DNA from: Puccinellia tenuiflora
Taxonomy: Eukaryota; Streptophyta; Magnoliopsida; Poales; Poaceae
Length of the DNA stretch: 64,000 nt
Assembly: GCA_012064385.1 (NCBI GenBank)
Contig: QRDG01000062.1
Span: forward strand, 106,724 to 170,723
Direction: 5' to 3'
Shown here: piece after piece, positions 21,916-31,577 of the stretch
How the letters are laid out: each line of letters opens with the position of its first letter
Position numbering within the stretch: position 1 is the stretch's first letter
Notes under the pieces: generated by a model
The model's database searches: none
The model's input: the letters and a program-made list of their open reading frames with translations, nothing else
What the model was told of the DNA's origin: nothing
Position numbers and translations under genes: made by a program

Positions 21916-24519
21916 TCAGGGTGGATCCAGAACACTGAGTTTGGAGAGTAAGAAGTCATGTTGCGCTCGGGTTTGTGCCTTTGTAAAGAAATCCGCCAAC
22001 TGCAAGTCTGAAGGCACATAATGAAGCGCAACAACCTGATCCTGCACCTGAGCACGTGTATAAAAAGCATCAACACCAATATGCTTGGTCAGCTCATGCT
22101 TGACTGGATCACGTGCAATACTGATAGCACCTGTACTGTCACACAAAAGTGGAGTGGGTGTCGTAATAGAGACCCCAAAATCCGCAAGCAACCACCGTAA
22201 CCAGGTCACCTCAGCAATCAACGAAGCCATAGCCCGCAGCTCAGCCTCAACACTCGAACGGGAAACCGCGACCTGTTTCTTCGTCTTCCAAGCAACAAGC
22301 GAACCACCAAGAAACACACAGTAAGCAGAAAGTGAACGATGATCCGAAGGATCACTCGCCCACGTAGCATCCGAGTAGCACTGGAGCTGGAGAGAGCTGG
22401 AGGTAGGAAAGAAAAGACGACGAGTAATCGTGCCACGAAGATAACGAAGGACACGAAGGAGATGACTATAGTGAACGGTGGTAGGAGCTGAGACAAACTG
22501 ACTCAGAATATGAACAGGATAAGAAATATCAGGACGAGTGACAGCAAGATAAACCAGACTCCCAACAAGATGACGATAACGTGTGGGATCCGAAAGAGGA
22601 TCACCATCAGTAGGGCGAAGCTTAACATTAAGCTCCATAGGAGTCTCAACTGTGCGCTCATCCACAAGGGCAGCACGAGTAAGGAGGTCCTGAATATACT
22701 TTTCCTGGGAGATATAAAAGCCATCAGAAGTGGAGGAGATCTCAATCACAAGAAAGTAGCGAAGAAGACCAAGATCAGTCATAAGAAACTGATCACGAAG
22801 ACGAGCCTTGACAAAGGCAATATACTCAGGATCATCACCAGTAATGATCATATCATCAACATAAAGAAGAAGAAGAGTGCGTCCACGAGGAGAAGTGTGA
22901 ACAAATAGCGCTGGATCATGAAGACTAGGAGAGAAACCACCAGCAGTCACCATAGAAGCAAAACGCTCGAACCAGGCACGAGGGGCCTGTTTCAGGCCAT
23001 AAAGAGAACGTCAAAGACGACAAACCATCCCATCAGGTACAGAATACCCAGGAGGAGGCTGCATGTAAACCTCCTCACTCAACTCGCCATTAAGAAAAGC
23101 GTTCTGAACATCAAGCTGGGACACAGACCATCGTCGAACAGAAGCAACAGCAAGAAGAGTACGCACAGTGGTCATATGAGCCACAGGAGCAAAAGTCTCA
23201 TCATAGTCACGGCCGTGCTCCTGCTGAAAACCACGAGCCACAAGACGCGCTTTATAGCGCTCAAGAGATCCATCAGAGCGGGTCTTAATTTTATAGACCC
23301 ACTTACACGTGATAGGACGGACACCAGGAGGTGGAGAAACAAGATCCCAGGTGCCGGTGCGCTCAAGCGCAGCAATCTCCTCAGCCATGGCAAGCTGCCA
23401 TTCGGGATGTTGCTCAGCATCTCGATAAGAAGTCGGCTCGGAGACAACAGAGAGACCATACTGACTAGGAGAGTAACGGTTTGGAGGACGACGCGGACGA
23501 ACAGGCGGAAGAGGTGAAGAACTAGGAGACGCATCAGCAGAAGACAACTCATCAGAAGAGGAAGAATCCGAAGCCGGAGAACGAGGAGAACTAGGAGAAC
23601 TAGACGGAGGAGATGATGGCACCAACGAAGGGGGCGCATCAGAAGGAAGAGGTGGAGGAGAAGGGATAGCAGGAGGTGTGTCAGGAAAGAGAAGAAAAGA
23701 GATATCATCCACCGGGTAAGTACCAGAGGTGGGGGGAGGATAAAAGGAATGCGTCTCATCAAACGTGACATCACGAGAGATGCGCATCCGACAACCAACA
23801 GGGTCCCAGCAGCGATAGCCTTTATGCTCATCACTGTATCCAAGAAAGACACACTGAACAGACTGAGCAGTCAGTTTGGTGCGTTCGCGAGGAGGGAGAA
23901 GGACATAGCAAACACAACCAAATAAACGAAGAGTCGAGTAGTCTGGAGAGCTACCAGAGAGACGCTCGAGCGGAATGCCACCGTGAAGAGAAGCAGAAGG
24001 CTAAATGTTAATGAGGTAAGTCGACGTAGCAACAGCCTCAGCCCAGAAATGCGGCGGAAGAGAGGAAGCAATCATCATAGCACGGGTAGTCTCAAGAATA
24101 TGACGATGCTTACGCTCGGCGACACCATTTTGAGCATGGGCGCCGGGACACGAGAACTGGGCAAGGGTGCCCTGCTCAGCAAGGACACCACGCAGGTGCT
24201 GGGAGATATACTCTCCTGCAGAATCAGCACGAAACACACAAATAGGAGTGGAATACTGAGTACGAACCATGGCCACAAAGCGCTGATAAATAGCAAGCAC
24301 CTCACTGCGAGAGCGCATAAAAAACAACCAGGTGTACCGTGAAAAGTCATCAATGAACAAAATATAGTATCGATGGCCCCCTTTAGAAGCAAAGGGTGCC
24401 GGACCCCAAACATCTGAATGAACTAAATCAAAAGGTCGCTGAGATACAGACGCACTAGTAGGATAGGGAAGCTGAATCTGTTTGCCTAACCTACAACGCT
24501 GACACGAATGTAAAGACAC
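21916..24519 (-). pseudogene. Copia pol: integrase, reverse transcriptase, RNase H, with stops
   Basis: One minus-strand frame carries the integrase (24519-24001, with VHSDVWGPAPF and FIDDFSRYTW), a spacer rich in Pro and Ser, reverse transcriptase (RSLYGLKQAPRAWF and the YVDDM catalytic box near 22830) and RNase H (ending DLQLADFFTKAQ). Two in-frame stop codons break it: TAG at 24001-24003, and TGA at 23011-23013 just before RSLYGLKQAPRAW. The TGA position suggests a C-to-T change at a CGA codon. The element therefore cannot make a full polyprotein despite its young LTRs. Confidence 0.93.
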
Positions 24520-24554
24520 ATCTCCTGAGACAGACCCCAGAAGACCACGATGAA

Positions 24555-26252
24555 CTAATGACGATAAACGGGAGCCACAAAGATGACCCAGCCGATGATG
24601 CCACTGCTGAAAAGAGCCAGTGACAGAAGCAGCAACCGCAGGAGGACTGGTGATGAAGTGTCAGCGGAAGGAACGCGAAGCCAGTCTAACTCCCATAGCC
24701 CCGGGGACTCAAGGCTGCGAGGGCCAGCTCCAACCAGGGCCTGTGTACGACGGTCCTGAACAGCACAAGAATCAGCGTCAAGAATGACGCGACAACCAGA
24801 ATCAGTAAGCTGACTAGCAGAAAACAGGTTCATCTTAAGACTAGGAACATGAGAAACATCAGGAACAGAGAAAGAGGAAGTAGAAAGGGTGCCTCGACTG
24901 GAAACAGGAAGAGAGGTACCATCAGCCGTGATAACACGGACAAGAGAAATAAAAGAGCGAAGAGCAGAAAGAATAGAAGACGCAGAAGTCATATGAAAAG
25001 AAGCTCCAGAATCCAGATACCACGGGGATGACGTACCTGACTGTGTAGAAGGTGGTGGTCGCGTGGTGCCAGAAGAGCTAGGCACAGAACCAGCAGTACC
25101 CGTCGAGGAAGAGCCTGTAGCAGCGAGCAGACTACGAAGACCTCGGATAATGTCCTGATTAGACAGTGCAGCAGCAGAAGATCCTGACGATCCAGCCTGG
25201 GCAACAGCAGAAGACCCTGAAGAACCAGCCTGCCTACGAGCATGGTACTGCTGACGTAAGCTGGGATCCCTCTTCCAGCAGCTCGAGATATCGTGGCCAG
25301 TCTTGCCACAGTAGGCGCAGGGAGGACGAGGAGGTGCACGGGGCTGCTGAGGCTGACTCTGACCCTGGGCCGGAGGAGAAGAGAGTATCGGCGGTCCTGG
25401 AGACCGCAACGAGGCTGGCGGCACAGGAGGACCACGAGCAGCAAGTACAGAGGGAACCTCAAGAAGACCAGCACCACGAAGACGAGTCTTCTCAGCCCGA
25501 AGCTCAGCTAGTACCTCAGAGAGCGGAACACGACCACGGGCAAGCAGCTGGGCACGACGCGGCTCAAACTCCTTGCGGAGCCGCGACAAGAACTCATAGA
25601 CGCGCTGAAAATCCAGATCCGCGCGCACAGTCAGACAGCAGGGACAGGTACCACACACAGCTGTACGAAGAGAATCAAGCTGACGCCAAATAGCAGCACT
25701 CTGAGTATAGAACTCATCAATAGTGGAATCACCCTGCTGAAGATCATGCTCCTGACGAACCACGGACAGGTAAAGAGCATCACCAGACGGCTGATAGCGC
25801 TGACGAAGAAAAGTCAACTGAGCAGCAGCGGTGGGAAGACCCATGAACTCAGCAGCATACTGGGGCAGAACACTGGAAGTGAGGACAGCAGTAGCACGAG
25901 CATCCTCATCTATCCACTGAGCGTAATCAGTCAGATCCAGCCGGTACGTCGCAACAGCAGTAGAATGCTCCTGGACCTCCTTGTCATAATCAGTCAGAGC
26001 AGTATCATAAGCACTCTGGGCTGCATCCTTGACCTCCTGAGTAGCATCGGGAGCAAGGGTAACAGCCGGCGGCGCAATGGGTGCCAGAGGAGCAACGGGG
26101 CGCGGCGGACAGGAGACCTCGCCAGAAAGCACACCCCAAAGACGAAGACCGCGCATGTGGACGCGCATGAAGGCAGCGAAATCAGGGTAATTCGCGCCAT
26201 CAAAAATCACCGGGCAGCGAGGAATCGCAACATAGCCCGACGAGGAAGACAT
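24555..26252 (-). CDS. Copia gag and protease part (565 aa before frameshift)
   Basis: The frame starts at an ATG at 26252. The gag domain occupies about residues 1-260. A CCHC zinc knuckle (CAYCGKTGHDISSC, spacing CX2CX4HX4C) follows near residue 315. The protease motif WYLDSGASFHM is at about residue 410. Close to the C-terminus the frame slips relative to the following integrase frame (about 24600-24640), since the GAG-pre-integrase residues continue in another frame. The frameshift is not a programmed site that I recognise and is more likely damage. Confidence 0.9.
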   Translation of the reverse strand: MSSSSGYVAIPRCPVIFDGANYPDFAAFMRVHMRGLRLWGVLSGEVSCPPRPVAPLAPIAPPAVTLAPDATQEVKDAAQSAYDTALTDYDKEVQEHSTAVATYRLDLTDYAQWIDEDARATAVLTSSVLPQYAAEFMGLPTAAAQLTFLRQRYQPSGDALYLSVVRQEHDLQQGDSTIDEFYTQSAAIWRQLDSLRTAVCGTCPCCLTVRADLDFQRVYEFLSRLRKEFEPRRAQLLARGRVPLSEVLAELRAEKTRLRGAGLLEVPSVLAARGPPVPPASLRSPGPPILSSPPAQGQSQPQQPRAPPRPPCAYCGKTGHDISSCWKRDPSLRQQYHARRQAGSSGSSAVAQAGSSGSSAAALSNQDIIRGLRSLLAATGSSSTGTAGSVPSSSGTTRPPPSTQSGTSSPWYLDSGASFHMTSASSILSALRSFISLVRVITADGTSLPVSSRGTLSTSSFSVPDVSHVPSLKMNLFSASQLTDSGCRVILDADSCAVQDRRTQALVGAGPRSLESPGLWELDWLRVPSADTSSPVLLRLLLLSLALFSSGIIGWVIFVAPVYRH

Positions 26253-26532
26253 TGTACCTGTTTTTTTTTTTTGGAAAGCAAACTCACGGACAGAGAGGTG
26301 CGGGGACGGCGGCGCGACCGACGTGACCGACGGCGGCGCGAGTGGAGGGCGAGTGGAGGGCGCGAGCGGGGAGCTAGAGGAGTGGAGGGCGCGAACGGGG
26401 AGCTAGAGGAGCAGCCGGACTGGAGGCGGCGGGAGTGGAGGGCGAGGAAGAGGCGGCGGCGGCGACCGGGCGCGGCGGCGAGATGCCGAGGCGGGCGGCG
26501 GCTGCGGCTGCGAGGAGAAAAGAAAACCCTAC

Positions 26533-26545
26533 GGCTCTGATACCA
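26533..26545 (-). other. Copia primer-binding site
   Basis: Reading minus, TGGTATCAGAGC directly follows the 5' LTR, complementary to the 3' end of initiator methionine tRNA, the usual Copia primer. Confidence 0.92.
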
Positions 26546-26676
26546 TGTTAGGGTAATAGATGCTTGTATTACCAGGGGGCCAAAGGCCACAATATATAGT
26601 ATATGTGCAGGTGCAAATATACAGGAAGCCCCCTAACACATGGGGAAACGACAATATACAAATATATACTCTAACA
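26546..26676 (-). repeat. 5' LTR of the Copia element
   Basis: 131 bp, TG...CA ends, followed on the plus side by the ATGCG target duplication. Confidence 0.96.
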
Positions 26677-27090
26677 ATGCGCAGAGGCGTGGCGGCGGAC
26701 GCGTTGTGGCGCGGTTCCGCGAGTCGGAGGGGCGCCGGCGGGGTGGAAGGGGATGGGCGTGGCGGCACGACAGAGGGCGCATCCCCTCCGACAGGCCGGC
26801 GATGCGGTAATGGCCGGACCCGATCTGGGCCACGAGGGGGCTGTGCGGCCGAGGGTGCTGGCGTGAGGCGCGCCGCATCAGGAGGGTGGTTTCCGGCGCC
26901 ACGGCGAGCTACGGGGTGGAGGTTCCGGCGCAGAAGGAGGAGGTGGCTCTCCTGCTGCCTTGCTCCGGCACCCGTGCGGCGTGGAAGCCGGGGCGGCAGC
27001 CCCGGACCGATGGCTGCGACAGGAGGCGCGGCCGGCATGCCGGCTGTCGTAGCCTGAGGAGCTGCAGTGGCTACGACATGTGGAGGAGCT

Positions 27091-27749
27091 GAGTAATTAG
27101 TATAAAACCACCACTTTTGTGGTCGAGATTACCAAAAACCACCACTTTACATTTGCGGGACAAAAATCCACCACTTTTGAGGCCGTTGTTTGCAAATAAC
27201 ACTAAAAACGAATTGATCATGAATTGAAACAAAAACTGACAGTGGGGCCCGCTAGTCAGGCTGACGTGGCGCTATTGACTTGTCAGCCCAATTAAAAATA
27301 ATCAAAATATGCCCAAAATAAAAAAACAAAGTCATATGGGGTAAAATCCATCTCCTACCTCCGGCCGACTCGCGCACGACGCTGCGGTCGCCGTCATTCT
27401 ACAGCGCCCACTGGCCACCCCGTCTCCGCATGGTGCTTGGCCATGGCGGTCGGGAGGGGCGGCGGGGACGGGACTGGGACGTCCATGTTCTCCCCCCTTT
27501 TTTTAGATATTTAGATTTTTTTTAATTGGGTTGTGCATGTGGGATCCAGTCCACCTCAGAGAATTGACCACTTTTCTGCCACGTCTAGCGGGCCCAACTG
27601 TCAGTTTTTGTTTCAATTCATGATCAATTCGTTTTTAGTGTTATTTGCAAACAACGGCCTCAAAAGTGGTGGATTTTTGTCCCGCAAACGTAAAGTGGTG
27701 GTTTTTGGTAATCTCGACCACAAAAGTGGTGGTTTTATGCTAATTTCTC
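27091..27749. mobile_element. Mutator-type non-autonomous element with about 170-bp inverted repeats
   Basis: The arms at 27091-27262 and 27577-27749 are nearly identical inverted repeats (start GAGTAATTAGTATAAAACCA on one side, GAGAAATTAGCATAAAACCA on the other). A perfect 9-bp duplication GGAGGAGCT flanks it (27082-27090 and 27750-27758). Long arms and a 9-bp duplication are the signature of Mutator-like elements. The 310-bp interior has no transposase. Confidence 0.92.
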
Positions 27750-28221
27750 GGAGGAGCTCGGTGGTCGGCCACGAATACGATCTCCTTTCTTGCAGCTCCC
27801 TAAGCTTCGTGGGTGGTTCGAACTCCGGATGAAAGCCTCGCATCGACTCCGGTCGGTGCTGACGATGGCGGCACCTTTTGGGCGTCGTTCTCCTTCTTGT
27901 TGGCATCGTTGTGGAGTCTCGACAACCGGCCCGACGGGAGTGGTCCAATGGTCTCCGGGTGAAAGCCTTAGCTCCGTCGGGAGTGGGCGACGGTGACGGA
28001 CGCGTCACTTCCTTGTTGTAGGCGTCGTCTTGGAGTCATTGGCTCTCCCGGTGCGACGGGTTCGCGGCGGTTGGGTAGGATGGCTATGTGGTCAGGGGAG
28101 GTGGATCCCGAGGCGGCGGTCCCGGACGGTGGTGGACGTCGAGGCGGCAGCTCGATCTCCCACACTGCGACGGTTCTATGTGGCAGGGCCGTAGATTTGC
28201 GTGGGTCTGGGGGGCGTCCTG

Positions 28222-28447
28222 GATGAAGACCGTGCGGGCAGAAGGTTCGTCGACCAGACTGGATCACCTTCGGGCAATGCGAAGGTTGATTTGGTTGCTA
28301 CTCCGGGTCGGTGGTCCCAGAACATGTGGATTTGGTGGCAACCTGGATGAAGACTGCGCGGGCAGAGGGTTCGTCGACCATGACTGGATCGTCTTCGAGC
28401 AATGCGAAGGTCGATCTGGTTGCTACGCCGGGACGGCGGCCCCGAAG
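28222..28447 (+). repeat. Two-unit tandem repeat, period about 125 bp
   Basis: Units start at about 28222 and 28347. Both carry GGATGAAGAC, GGGTTCGTCGACCA-like and GCAATGCGAAGGT blocks. They lie within the 3' part of the A-tailed retroposon. Confidence 0.75.
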
Positions 28448-28657
28448 CAGGTGGTGTGTGATCGTGGCGTTTTGTCGACTTGTGTCGTGTGGACGGCGGG
28501 TCGTCTCGTCTATGCGGTTTTTGGCCCTGTTTTCCTTGTAAACAGAGCATTTTATATTTTGTATGGTTTTTTGGGCCCGGTTTTTCTGATAAACTTCTAT
28601 TTGGAATGCAGGAACGGCCTGCCTCGTCGAGAGGTTTCTCGAAAAAAAAGTGAGGTA

Positions 28658-29143
28658 GATTGATTTTAAAACGAGGAAAATATCAAATGGAAACAGGTTT
28701 TTGTAATTCCACCTTATCTTCACCGCAAAAAGGATATCTGATTCTGGCATTTTGTATGGTCCTTACTCTTATATTTTTGAGGAATTTAGTTATTTTTATA
28801 GGGATAATAGTCCATAACTAGGAGGCGCATGGCCCATATATTGGCCCGATAGTTTTGTTGCATCTATTTTGAAGACTCACTAAGCTGCAAATGGCCACTA
28901 GACCAATCTCAGCCCATAACCACAACATCACAGCCCATGGAGGCAGGGACTGCATGGAAGATACAAGGCCTGCTTCATGTTAGTCCATTCTCAAGTCGAA
29001 ATGGTAAGCTGAGATCCTAGCTCCCGCTGACCTGGGAAGCAAAGGAACATCATGGCGCAGACACTATTGGGTTAGCCCGTTCTTTGTTTTTATTTCTTCT
29101 CTCTTTTCTATTTTACTCTTTTCCCATCAAAACATGTTTATTT
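28658..29143. other. Intergenic DNA, nothing identified
   Basis: AT-rich sequence between the retroposon and the SINE. No gene or repeat boundary seen. Confidence 0.5.
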
Positions 29144-29157
29144 ATTTGCTCTTTATT

Positions 29158-29452
29158 TTTTTTTGCAAAATACAGTATAAACGTAGACGCTCATATATAC
29201 GCACGTGAATTCAATCCTATGAACACACCCACGCCCACCCTACCCCTATGAGCACCCCCGAAAGACTGAGCGGATGGTTAGGTCTTGAGATTGAGGAAGT
29301 CATCACAAACGTCTCGCTATCGAGAGGAACGTCGCCTCCCGCTGAACAATATTCCGCCTTTAATAAGATATTTCAGTGTCAAACCTATGATTTGAACTCA
29401 GGTGGGTTGGGGGTACAACCACCCTCATAATCATTCAACCACGTTAGTTCTC
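29158..29452 (-). mobile_element. SINE, 295 bp, with 14-bp target duplication
   Basis: On the minus strand the element starts GAACTAACGTGGTTGAATGA, contains a B-box-like GAGTTCAAATC, and ends in a short A-rich tail. ATTTGCTCTTTATT flanks it at 29144-29157 and 29453-29466, a perfect target duplication. It resembles tRNA-derived SINEs of grasses; the family name was not assigned. Confidence 0.85.
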
Positions 29453-29466
29453 ATTTGCTCTTTATT

Positions 29467-31577
29467 CTAGTTCACCCTTCTTCCTTTGATATTTGTGTTT
29501 CATTTCTATCTTTCATTTTAGTTCCCTTTTGACCGATTTTCACACATTTCACCAATATATATCTTTCAGTATTATTTAACGAAAGAAATCGTGTACTAGT
29601 TTTTGTTAGCCATTTGTCTTTATATTTTGATTGCCAATATATTTGGTTACTGCAAAGATTTAAAATCTGTGAGAGTTTACTATCAACATATATTTTGCTA
29701 TCGATGCAAACATTTTCTTAATTGCATAAACATATTTTATGGATGTTGCTGCAAACAAAGAAGGCTTCTCGTATGGGATATTTTTAATTCTTTCATAGTG
29801 TTTCGGAAAGCGTTTGAAAACCCTAATTTTACATAGGGGGCATTTTTCATTATGGACGGTGGAACATATTTAGGAACAACACAGTTTTTGTCCACAAACT
29901 TACATATTTAGGTGTAGTTCATTTTTATTTTTCGAAAAAATGATCAAAACAAAGGAACTTACTGTGCTGTATGTTGTTCTGATGAAATATACAACATATA
30001 TTTTTATTGCTGCGATTTTTAACACGAAATTTTGTTTCTTTCCAGATAGATGTAAACGAATCTAATTTCTAGTGACTTGAAAACTCGAAAAGCACCGTTC
30101 ACACCATTTTGTAAATAATGAAGGTTTCTCATATGGAATATTCCAATTTGTTCACACCGTTTTGAAAAGCACTTGAACCCTAACTTTGCAAATGGGACAT
30201 TTTTCATGGACGGTGGAACATATTTAGGAATAGCACATTTTTTGTTCGGGTACTTACATATTTAGGGGTAGTTCATTTTTATGTTTCGAAGAAATGATCA
30301 AAACAAAGGAACTTACTGTGCTGTATGATGTTCTGATGAAATATACATCACATATTTTTAACACGAAATTTTGTTTCTTTCCAGATAAATGTAAACGAAT
30401 CTAATTTCTAGAGACTTGAAAACTCGATATGATAAATGGGGCAAATGGGCGGCGGTCCTCCCACGTGGCCCCCGCCACCGACAAGAATATCAATCCCCGC
30501 TCCCGTCGTGAGCGAGCGATGCGAGGCATATCCCGTGTTCACATGTCACATGGGCCCCGAAGCACGATAATACAACGGGCCCCACATGGCAGCCGGTGAG
30601 GTGACCACCGTCGCGTGCATGGTCTTGAGAAAACATATTAAGCAGGCGGTTTGTGCTGTGATGATATGATACGGGTTTGACTATAACCGCTCGGTTGTCC
30701 ACTATCGCTATGGCAAGTGGGCCGATGGACCCGCCAGATCAGCCTGTCAGTGGGAGCAGGACAAAGGTTTCCCGTGGGGGAGGCCCACGCGCTAGCGTGC
30801 AAGTGTCGATGGTGGGCGTGGCCCACCACCTCGAGGGCTGGTAGTACTAGTACGAATGAACCAACGGCGCCGCTAGCCACCACCCGCCGCCTGGCTATTC
30901 TAGTGGCCTGTCCACCAGTGACCCACGCATGTCAGAGCGCCGTGCGCCCGGTCCACGCGGGTCAGTTGGCGCTGTCAGTGTGCTGCGTGTATCCCTTTGT
31001 CGGCTTCTGCTTCCGACCAAAACTTGCCTTATTTTCCATTATTTATTTACTCATCACTCTCTCTGTCCGGCGGACCACAATTAGTATTTCCATGACGTGT
31101 GGGCCAAAGGAGTCCGTGCCCCACAAGCCAGCCTCACAATATTGTACTGGCTGGCGTGGCCCGTGAACCGCGAGACGAACGCACGCCTTTCCGTATTAAC
31201 TGTGCGCGCTGTATCAAGACGCAATTAGCGCTAACGGAACCCCGAGGAATCGGGTAATTCTGGTCCGCAAACCCCCGGGCTGTTTCTTTTTCTGGTAAAC
31301 CCCTCCGGTTCTTTTTTTCTCTGCCTCCCTCCCTCCCACAGGACTACAGGAGACGACGGTGGAGGCGGCGATAACAGGCAGCTAGGACTAGCTTATAAGC
31401 TTAAACAAAGTGGCCACTAGGAGACGAGTCAATAGGTGCGTAAAGAAAGTTACCCCTCCGGCCGCTGCTGCCTGCGTCAGTGGCCATGTCGGATCCACCC
31501 ACCCACCACCACAACCAGTAGGCATTAGCTGCTGCTGCCTCTGCGGCGACGGCGACTTTCGCTTTGGCGGCGGCGGG
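29467..31577. other. Intergenic DNA with a duplicated block, and kinase upstream region
   Basis: AT-rich to about 30440, including a duplicated block described separately, then GC-richer up to the kinase start. The 200-300 bases before 31578 should hold the kinase 5' UTR and promoter. No clear TATA box was fixed. Confidence 0.5.
29765..30430 (+). repeat. Imperfect direct duplication, period about 354 bp
   Basis: The blocks at about 29765-30085 and 30125-30430 share GACGGTGGAACATATTTAGG (starting 29855 and 30209), AACAAAGGAACTTACTGTGC, and a common end CTTGAAAACTCGA. No open frame spans them, so they look like a non-coding tandem duplication. Confidence 0.8.

Larger units (their letters stand above)
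21765..26676 (-). mobile_element. Complete Ty1/Copia retrotransposon with 131-bp LTRs
   Basis: The LTRs at 21765-21895 and 26546-26676 both start TGTTAG and end TAACA. They are flanked by a perfect ATGCG target duplication (21760-21764 and 26677-26681). On the minus strand the 5' LTR is followed by TGGTATCAGAGC, the initiator-methionine tRNA primer site. A G-run purine tract (C-run on plus, 21896-21911) precedes the 3' LTR. The LTRs differ at 4 of 131 positions by eye (about 3 percent), suggesting insertion roughly one million years ago at commonly used grass rates. The domain order gag, protease, integrase, reverse transcriptase, RNase H is Copia. Confidence 0.97.
21513..28657 (+). mobile_element. 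A-tailed non-LTR retroposon, host of two nested insertions
   Basis: The 15-base sequence AAAAAAAGTGAGGTA occurs at 21513-21527 and again at 28643-28657, directly after an A-rich end. This fits a target duplication made by target-primed reverse transcription. Subtracting the nested Copia and Mutator-type elements leaves about 1.5 kb of mainly GC-rich, apparently non-coding sequence. It could be a LINE 5' or 3' UTR, a truncated LINE or a retroposed transcript. No reverse transcriptase frame was found, so the class is inferred from the tail and the duplication. Confidence 0.5.

Noticed and set aside
31410..31577. N-terminal extension of the kinase frame upstream of 31578
   Set aside because: The frame is open but has no ATG before 31578, and the family start MKNFFRKLHIG is conserved at that point.
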